NCBI GenBank assembly: GCA_028386065.3
Contig: JAKUCV010004756.1
Coordinates: 3,054 to 67,053 of the forward strand
Reading direction: 5' to 3'
DNA length: 64,000 bases
Source: Turnera subulata
Taxonomy: Eukaryota; Streptophyta; Magnoliopsida; Malpighiales; Passifloraceae
Numbering within the stretch: position 1 is the stretch's first letter; each line of letters starts with the position of its first letter. Of the stretch, positions 45,006-55,822 are shown in pieces. The position numbers and the translations under genes are program-made. The notes beneath the pieces were generated by a model that was not told where the DNA came from, made no database searches, and was given only the letters and a program-made list of their open reading frames with translations.

Positions 45006-45530
45006 GTCTCATCACCTGAGGAGATTTTACACAAAGTTATCCATCTAGCATTCTCTATCCTTAAAGAGAATACATTGCTCACCAAGGCCGTGCAACATGC
45101 GACAAGAGCAATTGTACAAATTGGTTGGTCCCCCTGCTCTAGGATGGATAAAGGCAAATGTCGATGGCGCTATATGCAGTGCCTCTGGGCGAGCAAGTAT
45201 CGGGGATGTTTTGCAGTGATCAGATGGCAATTGGATTCTGGGGTATTACCACCATGTACCCCATTTTTAGCGGAGATTTCGACAATATATGATGCATTAT
45301 GTGTTGTTTGGGAGTCTAGAAGTCCCACAGCTCTATGTTGAAATTAACAATATGGCGGTGCCACAATTACTTAGCTCAACCCCATAAGTAAGTGGAGAAC
45401 ATTCTCATCTTAGCATGTATATGTGTGATGCTACAACGAAGGTGGAAGGTAGCTATTAATCATGCTTATAGAGAAGCAAACTTCATTGGTGATGCACATT
45501 CATAATGAGTTTTGAAATCTCTCAGCCCCT
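44995..45530 (+). pseudogene. Old LINE fragment: RNase H-like domain, plus strand
   Basis: Frames around 45020-45220 give EEILHKVIHLAFSILKEN, then after a frameshift PPALGWIKANVDGAICSASG. That is the start of the RVT_3-type RNase H domain (Asp in NVDGA) found at the end of plant LINE ORF2. Downstream YVEINNMAV and a degraded HAYREANFIGDAH-like segment follow with several stops. The rest of this element's tail is displaced beyond the LINE inserted at 45629. Confidence 0.6.
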
Positions 45531-45743
45531 CCACATTCATGTTTTTTTTTTTATTTAACAGATAAATCTGGAAACACAACCTTCAGAGAGGTTGTTATGT
45601 AATCCTTAGTTTATAGTTGTTATAATACTTTTTTTTTTTATGGAAATCGACGTTCATTATGGATGAGTAACATATGTACAAAGAATGGAGATGCAGAAAA
45701 ATAAGAATGGCCTTTAGCCCAACCTAACAGAGAAAGCTAATCA

Positions 45744-48700
45744 TCATGTGTATCTAATATGTACAACTTTCCCTGAACTCCAATTTTTGAAAGGTTTTGC
45801 CGAGCAAAGAATAGCACCAGCTGCATATGGGAATTGTGGATGAGATACCTTAAACCACCAATGCGCCCGTAAACGAATCACGTCAAAGAGCAGGTCAACA
45901 TGCACCGGTTTGTGATTGAACACCAAGTCATTCCGTGCCAACCATACGGACCACAGCAAGGAGAATCATAAGAGCAACCACGCTTGCTGTGAAGAGCAAG
46001 AACCAGCAAGCCAAGGCCATTGAGTTAACCAACCTTCCATTGAACCTGGTGCTATCCAAGGGATCCCCCACCAACAACAAAGTCGATGCTATAATAAAGA
46101 CACAGTGGGACAATGCAAGAAAAGATGAGTACTATCCTCCACCGCCCCGGAACAAAGTGGACAAAGTGCATCCGCTGCAAGTAAGATACCGCGATAATGT
46201 AAAGCTGATCGCGTAACAAGGCCATCATTAAGTAGACGCCACATGAAATGTTCAACATTTGGAGGAGCAATAGACACCCAAGGTAAGGGCCGAGATGGTA
46301 TATGAGGGGTGTGAATCAACAACCTATACGCCGACTTTACCGTAAATAAACCATTACCGTCCTCCACCCACCGCCATGCATCTGGCTTATCCATATGGAA
46401 AGGAACGTTACGAAGCATAGCCAGCATTTGTTGACAGTCCAACACCTCCCAAGAGTATAGTGGTCGACTCCAACTATCAGGCGCTAGCAATAAAGAGTCA
46501 TGCTGCTTTACAAACCCCAAAGTCGCCACCTTAAAGGTGGAAATCCGAAAGAGACGGGGGAAGCATTCATTAAGGCAGCCCAATGGTGACCAAATATCAA
46601 ACCAGAAACTCGCAGAGGATCCAACTCCCACCTGCAGCACAAAACCAGAAGCAAGCTTGCCTCGAGCCGCACCCTGAAATTCTCCACTCTTAACAATAGC
46701 TGACCAAGTTGGTGACGCCTTGCTCTGATTGAAAAAAGTATGAAAAGCAGGGGAGGGCACCCCACATTTGACTCCAATTATACTCTTCCAAAGATAATCC
46801 ATCGGCATTTGAAACCTCCACAACCATTTAAATAATAAGCACTGATTTTTAATCAAAAGAGATTCAATACCCAACCCCCCTTGTTCTCTCGGTATAGCAA
46901 GCTTATCCCAAGCAATCATGCATAATTTGCGATTGTCACCAACCCCACCCCACAGAAAACTTCTTTGCATCCTTACTAGCTTTTTAGCAACACCTGAAGG
47001 TAGCTTGAACATGGATAAGAAATACAAAGGCAATGAAGAGAGTACCGAACGGAGCAACACCACACGCCCCGCAAACGAAAGGAAGCGACCCTTCCAGGAC
47101 TGTAACTTAGTCCTAAACTTCCCCAACACCGGCTCCCAATTCCTAGCAAGCCTCATATTAGCACCCAAGGGTAAACCCAAGTAGGTAAAAGGTAATTTTT
47201 CAGCCTTACGCAGCATGTTACCTGCCAAAGTAATCACCTCCGTCTCCACCATATTAATCCCCGCCAACCCACTCTTGTGAAAATTAATACTAAGGCCCGA
47301 CAACATCTCAAAACACTGTAGGATCCTCTTAAGTGTTAGGAGGGCATCATATGAAGCATGAGCAAAAAGCAATGTATCATCTGCAAATTGGAGAAGGGGG
47401 ACAGGTATACCGTGAACCCTAATGGGGTCAATCAAACCATGACTAATAGCCCTTTCTAACATGACTGGAAGACCCTCTGAAGCAAGAAGGAAAAGGAATG
47501 GCGAAAGGGGATCACCCTGCTTCAAGCACTTCTGCATGGAGAATTGGGCAGATGGAGAACCATTCACCAACACCGAAAGAACAGAGGACTCAAGGCAACA
47601 TCGTATCAAACCAATCCACTTACTACCGAAGCCCATCTTCCTCATGACATCAAATAAATAACCCCAAGAGATGGAATCATAAGCCTTCCTAAAGTCCAGT
47701 TTCCAGATCACCGCAGAAGACCTGGCAACCTTGAGAGAATGGACCACCTCTGAAGCCACCAGTGCACAATCTAAAATGTTCCTCCCGGCTATGAAGGCAG
47801 ACTGCGAAGAACTAATCAGGGACTCCATAACAGGCTTAATCCGGGCTGCCAGGATTTTTGAGACAATCTTATACACACCATGAATCAAAGTAATGGGCCG
47901 GAAATCATCAAAAGTTCTGGCATCAGTTCTCTTCGCGATGAGAGTAATATATGCACATGTAGAACCCTTTGGAAGATAACCAGTATCAAAGAAGCTCGAT
48001 ACTAAGTCGAATAAATCATCCTGAAGGACCTCCCAACATTTCCTATAGAATGAAAAGTTGAAACCATCCGGACCCGGTGCTTTTGAGGATTCACAATCCC
48101 AGACTGCCGCTTTAAGCTCCTCCAAAGTAACAGGCCTCTCCAAAAAAGAGGCAATTGCATTGTCTAATGTTTTAAATTGCAAGGAACCGACCTTAGGTCT
48201 GTGAGTAGCAGTATCTGTGTATAAAGCAGAAAAGAATCTACATGCTTCCTATTTAACGTCAGAAGGCTCCGTCAACTCATCATCCCCCCTCCAAACAGAA
48301 TGAATGCCTTTCTTGCGACCCTTATGGCAAGCCATCACATGAAAAAACTTGGTATTATGATCCCCCGCCTTACACCACTGAACTCTTGATTTTTGTCTCC
48401 ATAAAGCTTCCTGCTGTTTTTCGCGCTGGAGAAACTGTGATCTAGCATCCGCCAACTCCATTCTCTCCCTATCAGTTAAATCCCGCCTTTCAAATAATAG
48501 TTCCAAGTTCTCTATCCGAGCCTGCAAAATCTTCATATCGCTATCAATATTCCCAAAGATTGTTTTATTCCACCGGCTCGGTTCAATTCGCAGTCTACTC
48601 AACTTCTGCAAAAATCTAAACCTCCCGGGCATTTCAGTGCCAATCTTCCTCCACATCTCACATATAATCTTCTAAAAAACCGGATATGACCACCAACAGG

Positions 48701-49472
48701 ATAAGAATCTAAAAGGTTTGTAACCCCAATCAACTCTTTCTTGCATGAGAATGAGCGGCCAATGATCGGAACGTCCTGTCTTCCCTGTTTGTAGAAACAT
48801 GTTGGGAAATATAAGAATCCATTCTGGCTCCACCATAATCCTGTCAATACGACTGGCAGCAAATGAATTAGCCCATGTGAATAATCTGCCCTCCAGAGAA
48901 AATTCCACCAAACTAAGAGAAGACACAAAACGTCTTAAAGCACCAACTCCCCGAACACTCATCCTTCCACTCCTTCTATCCTCCGGCACCAGTATCTCAT
49001 TATAGTCTCCCAAAACCATCCACGGGGTGGTGAATGGTGATTTCAAAGCCTCCAACTCTGCCCACATATCCACCCGTTGTTCCAAGTCCACCGGTCCATA
49101 TACACAACAGAATGTCACCGTACGGTTTTCACTACCCAATAGACCCTCAACCAATATCCAATGATCCCCCTGCATGCTTCTAGTACATGTGAAGACATCC
49201 ATATCCCACATGAATATCAGACCACCCGAAGCACCCACCGAGTCCACAGCACGGTAGTCTAAATTCTGTGGTGACCAAATCCTTCTACACCACGGTTCAG
49301 TGACCCCATGTGCCTTTGTCTCACGTAGAAAAAAACAAAAGCAGCAGAATGTGCAGCAACCATAGCTCTCAAATGTCTCCTCTTTTGACTCCGACAAAAT
49401 TCCCCTTGAGTTCCAAGAAATAAGACTAAACATTTGATCTGGATGCACTCCATTCAACAGCTTCACGGACAA
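45744..49472 (-). pseudogene. LINE ORF2: endonuclease, reverse transcriptase, zinc-knuckle C-terminus
   Basis: One continuous frame of about 1242 codons interrupted only by four stops. The endonuclease is residues about 15-265 (SLISWNSRG, RETKAHG, VYGPVD, GDYNEI, SRIDRI, SDHWPL). The RT follows (SSKAPGPDGFNFSFY, DFRPITLIHG, SAFIAGRNI, DFRKAYDS, QGDPLSPFLF, active site FADDTLLF). Then come a thumb-like region and a zf-RVT segment (PLCSGAVEDSTHLFLHC) before the ILWSVWLARND tail. Stops: TAG 48674-48672, TAG 48251-48249, TAG 46091-46089 and TGA 45968-45966. All fit single C-to-T changes from CAG or CGA. The catalytic residues seen are intact. Not translatable today. Confidence 0.92.
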
Positions 49473-50277
49473 CCAACTCTTTTCCCAAGTTCATCACTTC
49501 ATCAGGTTGTTCCGAATTATCCCATCCCAACGCATCACCAATTTTCGTTGTCTCACTTGCCTCCTCTTCTGCAGAAGAAATTGACTTCGAGGTGTCCTTT
49601 TGCACTTGTGACAACCTCTCATTAATCCTTCTAATATCATCATTAGTAGAAGAATCCCAAGAAACCACATCCCCATTAGCAATTAATTTTTTGTATTTTT
49701 TCCTCTGAATAACTCTTGCAGTGCGAATTGCTAAATTTAATCTTTTCACCAAATAGCTACTACTTCTTGGGCAAGAAACTCTTTGACTACTGGAGTTAGA
49801 GGACATTGACCCAAACCCGTTATCACACAGCTGTCTCTTGTTAATGATTTTCGAATTTATTGGTGTAATCTGCTCCTCTTCATCACAATCCCCCAACGGT
49901 CCAAAAGCATTAAATTAAAAGTGGTAATAGGATCAGTGTTTTTAATGGGAACATTCAGTAATCGCGCCTTAGGTTGTAAAGATTGATGGCATTGAATACA
50001 AATCCCTAAAATCACGCCCCCCTCATCAGTCCTCCTAACATCACTGTGTGAACTTGAACCCACCATCTCCTGGTCAACACCCATCACCACCCCTGACTTC
50101 ATTACACAATTCCTGGCGTGATTTTTGCCCTAAAATTTCCATGATTCCGAACGGATCATTAATGTTTGCCTGATTATCCGCGTTTTGAAATTTTCCAAAC
50201 TCCCTTCCCGATCCATCACCCGACGACACCGGAGACCGGTCAGATTGAGGTTGCCGATGAAGCTCGGAGTCCTCCAA
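49473..50277 (-). pseudogene. LINE ORF1-region remnant
   Basis: Minus-strand frames 50277-50074 (MEDSELHRQPQSDRSPVSSG), 50102-49857 and 49896-49426 are overlapping pieces in different frames. They are rich in Ser, Glu and Lys, with no complete DUF4283 domain or CCHC knuckle. One segment has CIQCHQSLQPKARLLNVP, which could be a knuckle relic. It lies directly upstream of ORF2 as expected for ORF1 of plant L1 elements, but is incomplete. Confidence 0.5.
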
Positions 50278-50321
50278 GGCGGAGCTAAAACTTCCCTCCG
50301 ACTTGCCAATACCCTCCCATC

Positions 50322-50475
50322 TGTTATAATACTGCTTCTACTTACCAAAAAGTTGTTCTTTTTGAATTGGCTTCCATACATTGTTATGTAATCCTTAGTT
50401 TATAGTTGTTATAATATTGCATCTACTTACCAAAAAGTTGTTCTTTTTGAATTTGCTTCCATACATGCATCAGCC
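50322..50475. repeat. Tandem duplication (~85 bp) at the LINE insertion site
   Basis: TACTTACCAAAAAGTTGTTC and its flanks occur twice (about 50340 and 50424), each followed by GCTTCCATACAT. The linking segment TTGTTATGTAATCCTTAG also occurs left of the LINE at 45592. So the target already carried this duplication when the LINE inserted between the copies. Confidence 0.75.
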
Positions 50476-51537
50476 ATATAATCGATCAAGCATTCGTTTA
50501 TTTACATTCTCATCCAAGTAACTGAGTTGCCTGCTTTCTTTTTTCTTTTTCTTGTTGCTTTTTTCTGAACTCAACCATAACTGCATATTGTAAATTCATG
50601 AATGTTCCAATTCATTTTTATAGGAAACACTGTTCAACTCTTTTGAGTATAATGAAGCAATGTATTATTCAGGTTTTGTTGCAAATATTGGACATTGTCT
50701 TTGTCATCAACTAAACTGTTTTTTGTCATTTAATAAATTTTAAATTATTAAAGAAATGAAAAGAATAAATAAAAGAGTAAATACTAAGGAATAGATAAAT
50801 GGATAGTGTATTGAGAAATCTCTATGATATCTATAAAAAAGAACATATAAAACACAAAACCTTTTTATTTAAGAAAGTAAAGTTAAATGACATGAAAATA
50901 ATAAATTTATAGTTTTGCTTGAGAAATTCTTGAAATTTAAAAAAAAAATTTGGAAAAAAATTGTTGAGCTAGTTTGGTGACTGTAGTTAAAAGGCAAGAA
51001 TGGTTAATTTCAGTGTAAGATTCTTTTTCTCTGGATGGAAATGTAAAATATGGATAATTCAATTAATAAAATTATTCTTGTATAATGTAAGCTTTAAGCT
51101 TTACTGATGGCTAGCCCACCATGTCTACTCATGGCACAAAAATAATGTAGTTTAACCATGGTAAGAATCAAACCGGATATGGGATATTATCACTTCTAAA
51201 ATAGAAATAAGAGATCACCAATCAAAAAAATATAATTGTGAAAATAAATTAAAGGAGGACCCAGAACATGAAAATGTTTATTTTGTTCTTTATTAAGAAC
51301 TGCACAACAAAAAAACAAAAAAAAAAAGCAGAAAAAGTTGCTTGTCATTTAAACTGTTTAAATCCCAAAAAAATAATTAAATACCAAAATATTATAGTGG
51401 CTATTTATTGAAAGAAAATACTGATAAGATATAGTAAGTACATTATAAAAAATTTCTAATTTTTTTAAAAAATTATATAATTAAGTAGCCAAGGATTTTT
51501 TTCAAGGGCATGATATGACTCAATGTATCTATACTAT
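50476..51537. other. AT-rich intergenic DNA, no gene seen
   Basis: About 1.06 kb with many A- and T-runs and no ORF of note. No terminal repeats or RNA genes were recognised. Confidence 0.5.
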
Positions 51538-51620
51538 CTATAAAAGCATGAAGACATAAAAACACCAAAACAGCTAAACATGCAAAACTACTAAAATACC
51601 CTTGATTAATTAAATCACCA
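51538..51620 (+). mobile_element. Helitron-like 5' terminus
   Basis: TCTATACTATCTATAAAAGC is followed by GAAGACATAAAAACACC and ACTACTAAAATACCCTTGAT. Plant Helitrons commonly begin TCTATACTA...TAAAAG with a nearby CTAAAATACCCT, and the base before TC is A as required. I did not find a convincing 3' hairpin with CTRR before 52974, so the right end is unknown; element E may have separated it. Confidence 0.4.
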
Positions 51621-52139
51621 TACATTAATTTTGACATAATTCCCCATACTAACTAATAAATATAGATATTAGTTATTTTCTTCTAACACGGTCAATGACA
51701 ACTTAGCAAACTAAAATTCAATTTTTTAATTCTTAGTAGCTATAATCCTATTCATATCAAGAAATTAATTCTAAAATGTTATAGACACTTATTATTTCTA
51801 TTGTGTCTGAATGCTTGCCATCAAGTTCTTCTTTGCTTTACTTTTCCAAAAAAAAGTTCTTCCTTAATTTCTTTTTGTTGAGATTAAACTAATTAATTAT
51901 AGTGATTCCAATATATACAAGCCAGCAAATTCTTTTTTAGCTTTTTTTTTAACGTAAACTAATTAATTATAGTGCCTGCAACATATGCATGCCAAATCAA
52001 AGATGAAAATAAAAATAACTCTACATAATTTTAGTAATAATAAATTAATATTTTTATATTTATTTTATAATCAAGCAAATATGTAGAAATAAGCTTACAA
52101 AGTATTATAAATAATAAATTAATACTCATATGAAGATAA
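51621..52139. other. AT-rich DNA, no gene seen
   Basis: Possibly interior of the Helitron-like element. Two similar segments containing AAACTAATTAATTATAGTG occur near 51886 and 51957, a short local duplication. Confidence 0.35.
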
Positions 52140-52974
52140 TAATTAATATGCAAGCTTATTTTCTCAACAACTACCAAGAATTACGAAGAACGATAATTAC
52201 TGGAAATCAATAGAACTATGGGAAAGAATAATCAAAGAGTTAGCGAAAACTATGAACAAGACAAACATCTACGAAATAGAATAATCATAAAAAAATAATC
52301 ACAAGAATTTATGAAAAATGTATTTGTATTCTTATTATCAATAAGAACTATGAAGAAAAACAACCGAAGAACAGCCGAATAGTGAACGAAAACTACAAAA
52401 AAGAACAATATCAACGGAAAAAAAGAATAACGAAAAATAATTATCACTAAAATTCATGACCGATGTGCTTGTAGTTATTATCAACAAGAATTATGAAGAA
52501 AAAAAATTGAAGTACATTTGAATAGTTAACGAAAACTACCAATATGAACAACTACTGTAAAAACTAATAGTAAAAACTAATATAATTAAATAATATTATT
52601 CATTAATAACATAATTTAATAATTAAAATTATATAATTTTAGAATATTAAAGGAAAAAAATATTATTAACAATAATCGATTTATAAATTTCTATTATAAT
52701 ATAAAAACTAGTTCTAAAATATGTGTATTCATTTGTATAGATTACAAAAAAAAAATTCGTGTTTACATTATATATATAAGTTCTTCTCCAGAAAATGATT
52801 AATATAAAAATATTTATTTTTATTTTCTTAACAACAATCATGAATTATTATGGACAATAATTTTTGAAAAACAATAAAACTATGACGAAGTACTGCTGAA
52901 GAGTTAGCGAAAACTACGAAAATGAATAACATATGCCAAAAAATAATCCTAAGAATAATCATAAGAACTCACGC
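52140..52974 (-). repeat. AT-rich dispersed repeat, right inverted copies
   Basis: The reverse complement aligns in order with 44500-45005: GTAGTTTTCGCTAACTC, ATTATTGTCC, GTTGTTAAGAAAATA, AACTTATATATATAATG, AGAAATTTATAAATCGATTA and TTGTTAA. A second, partly overlapping set of blocks lies at 52140-52560. Element E inserted at 52975 within it, so its outer end is beyond the window. No coding capacity. Confidence 0.65.
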
Positions 52975-53383
52975 TGTAACAGCCCAGGTAAAAATTTCAT
53001 TTTTACCGGGACTGTTTAAGTTAATCTACAGTAATTTACCATTGATTTTAATCTTGGGTAATTAAATTGTGGTAAATCGAGCATTGGACTCCGAAACCGA
53101 GCCTGGTCCCGCATTCGGAATTTTTTTTTTCTGCGAATTTTACGGACCAAAGTTGGAATTTTTCCGGGTCCAGGAATCTTCGGAAAAGCCGGGTTTACCC
53201 TCGAGTTAACGGACCAGAAATAAGATAAGTGGGTATAAAGGATATTTTCTGGTCCAGGTGGGTCACGCGTCACATGCAGCATAGTAACTGCATAATTGAA
53301 GTTCAATTATTCAGCCGCCTTTTTCCTATTCAGACTGTGAACAACCTGTTATACCTGTGATTAACCAGTTGTTTTCTTCAGCC

Positions 53384-53390
53384 TATAAAA
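53384..53390 (+). promoter_or_regulatory. TATA box in the E 5' LTR
   Basis: TTCAGCCTATAAAACTATTT is a good plant TATA box. Transcription would begin about 30 bp on, near 53415. The same box is in the 3' LTR (63167-63173). In element D the equivalent position reads CATAAAAC. Confidence 0.5.
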
Positions 53391-54883
53391 CTATTTTTCT
53401 TCTGCATATCTTCGTACCATCATCACCATCTCTTCTCTTCTACCCCTGCAAAAAAGAAAAAAAAAAAAAGACCCATTCCCTGCAAATTCGTTTGAACCAG
53501 AAAGAAAAAAAAAACAAAAACATAACACAACACACACCACCCCAGCTGCCACGTCACCCACCCTTCTTCCTCTTTTCTTTTTCTTTTTTTTCCTTTCACC
53601 GCCGCCGTGAGCCACCACCACGCCGGCCGAGCCACACCAACACCTCACGCACGCCGACCACCACGAGCCGACGCCTCCCCTCATCTTTTCCTCCTCCCGC
53701 TCTCGCTTTGTCGCCATCTTGAGAGCCGTCGACGAAGCCGTCTGCAGATCCAACGTGCCGGCGAGTTCGTCTCCTTCTTCCTTCGTGCACACCGCCGTCG
53801 CCTCTCCCCCGCCTGCAACTCGTCGCGCAGCGCCTTGCCGTGTCACTGCCGCTTCGTGCTCGCCGTTCCGTCGACGCCGCCTCTGCAAGGTTGAAGGTGA
53901 GCTGTGACGTGGTTGTGTGTGACCCGGTTGCGTGGGTTTGGATCGCGGGTTGACCCGTGTGGATGACGGGTTGGGCTAGTGTGTAGTGGGCCTTGAGCTT
54001 GGGCTGTGACCTTGGGTTTGGTTAGTTTGGCTGCTGGGTTTTGGATGTGGGCTAGCACCATTGGCCCAGTCTGAAAATTAAAAAAAGAGAGAGAAAAGAA
54101 ATTCTGGAAAAAGGAAATAAAATAAAACTTGGGAAAAAGAATATAATTCTGGAAATAATATTTTGGAAAATACATAACTTCGGAAAATATATTCTAGAGA
54201 GTATAAATTTATGGGAAATATTTTTGGAAAGTACATACTTATGGAAAGGGTATTACCAAGGTAATAAAATACCGGAATAATATCTGGGTATAGGAGTAAA
54301 TATAGAATAGTATTTTGGCACTTGAAATAAATGGTGAATGATGACGATAATGGAAAATTAGTCCGGGGGAGTAACCGAGCCGAGTTTATATTTAATTTTC
54401 AGTACACAGTATTAACATGGCATTTGCATACCATCTTATGTGTGCATATTACTTGATTGATATAGGAGTTGATAACGAGCAGTTTGCTGAGGAACCGGAC
54501 TTGGAATTTGCTGGACAATTCCATAATTGGGTAATCGGCTAAGGTGAGGATGGATAACCCTTGTTATGTTGCCTGTAATACTTTGTGCGCTTTGTTGTTC
54601 GATTGAATTGCTGAATTGTTGATTGTTGGCTGAATAACTGCTGTGGATATTATTGTTGCCATTGGGCTGTGATTTTGATTATGTGGATAATATGCTGAGA
54701 TTGATGTTGAACTATTGACTGTGGAAAATTGAGAAAAGGAAATTGGAATTTGAAATTGGAATTGATTTGAGATGATGATATAATTGTCATGTGGAAAGTA
54801 GTGGTACGACCCGATGGTTTGAAAATTAATTTTGGGATGCTATGGTCGGTTACTTGGTTTGTTTGGCTTGTTGCCTGTGGTTA

Positions 54884-55058
54884 GGGTATACCAAATACCC
54901 AGTGGTTCGGATATACCGAATATCCGTTTGGCTTATTGCCTGTGGTTAGGGTATACCAAATACCCAGTGGTTCGGATATACCGAATATCCGGTTGGCATG
55001 TTGCCTGAGGTTGGGGTATACCGAATACCCAGTGGTTTGGATATACCAAATATCCGGG
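54884..55058. repeat. Palindrome array in the E 5' LTR
   Basis: Three ~65-bp units alternate GGGTATACCAAATACCC and GGATATACCGAATATCC, separated by AGTGGTTC and by a GTTTGGCTTATTGCCTG spacer. It is the reverse-orientation equivalent of the D LTR arrays. The extra 27-bp units of D are absent. Confidence 0.88.
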
Positions 55059-55707
55059 TTTTGAGATGTGGATTGGTTCTTGACCTAGCATCCGGAATTA
55101 ATTGATAACCAGGTACGACCCTAGCTTGTCCAGTGACGGGGGCCCGGAAGATAAAATTGGTAATAATAATAAATATTCTTTTGGTCTTGGCTCAGTTTGT
55201 TGAGACATGTTATTGCTTGTCTGTGATTGTTTTTAAGTATTACGGTTGCTTGCATATCACTGTTTATCCTTCGTCGGTGAGCACTTCGGACTCACCCCTC
55301 GCCTGCGGGGTTCATCCCGTAGGTTAAGTTGTTTCGTAGTTCAGGTACGACGTTCGATGGCTGCTGCTTTCTTCTCCACGTGACTCCGGATCCACACCTC
55401 CGCTGCATGTGCATACAAGTCTTCCGTTGTTGTTCTATTGCATATGTTGCTGTATTACAATTCCGCTGATGTGTGATATATGATGCTGTGTTGCTGTTTT
55501 CCTGTGATGCTTATATTACTGATACTATCTGCTGCAGCTGTTGAGCACTATGTTTGGATTGAATAATGGTCCCCGAGTATGGGTGACAGTTGTATTTAAT
55601 AGTTTGCTGATGTATAATATTTGCACGATATACTGTCTGTTCTATCAATATGAATAGTTTTGGCACGTGTTTACTGTGTTACGGTAAATACGGGTCGGGG
55701 CGCTTCA

Positions 55708-55726
55708 GTTTGGTAGCGGAGTGGGC
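55708..55726 (+). other. Primer-binding site of element E
   Basis: GTTTGGTAGCGGAGTGGGCA directly follows the LTR. It matches the PBS of D with one C-to-T type change in the CGGAGCGGG part. Confidence 0.6.
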
Positions 55727-55822
55727 AGTAGGTCCTTGGGTGTTGCTGTGATTATTTGTGCACAATCTGTCATGAGTTAGTATAATATGCATGCATATAC
55801 ATTCTCATATAGGGTAAGACGA

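Larger units (their letters stand above)
45629..50321 (-). mobile_element. Nearly complete L1-type LINE (about 4.7 kb)
   Basis: A minus-strand non-LTR retrotransposon. The plus-strand T-run at 45629-45639 is its poly-A tail. An 11-bp perfect target duplication TGTTATAATAC flanks it (45618-45628 and 50322-50332). ORF2 spans 49472-45744; upstream of it is only a partial ORF1 region, so the 5' end is probably truncated. It is inserted into an older plus-strand LINE-like fragment that already carried an approximately 85-bp tandem duplication. Confidence 0.88.
52975..55707 (+). repeat. 5' LTR of element E (about 2.73 kb)
   Basis: It starts TGTAACAGCCCAGGTAAAAA and ends GGGTCGGGGCGCTTCA. The core promoter appears at 53384 and a GC/CT-rich leader follows (53430-53900). 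The palindrome array is at 54884-55058. Frames such as 53391-53888 are LTR leader, not genes. Confidence 0.9.

Noticed and set aside
45592..45627. 36-bp target duplication for the LINE
   Set aside because: It leaves a 60-bp unexplained segment on the right; the 11-bp duplication with a pre-existing tandem repeat explains both sides.
45935..46216. Plus-strand ORFs opposite the LINE (also 46918-47184, 47461-47661, 48799-49005)
   Set aside because: They are shadows of the ORF2 coding strand.
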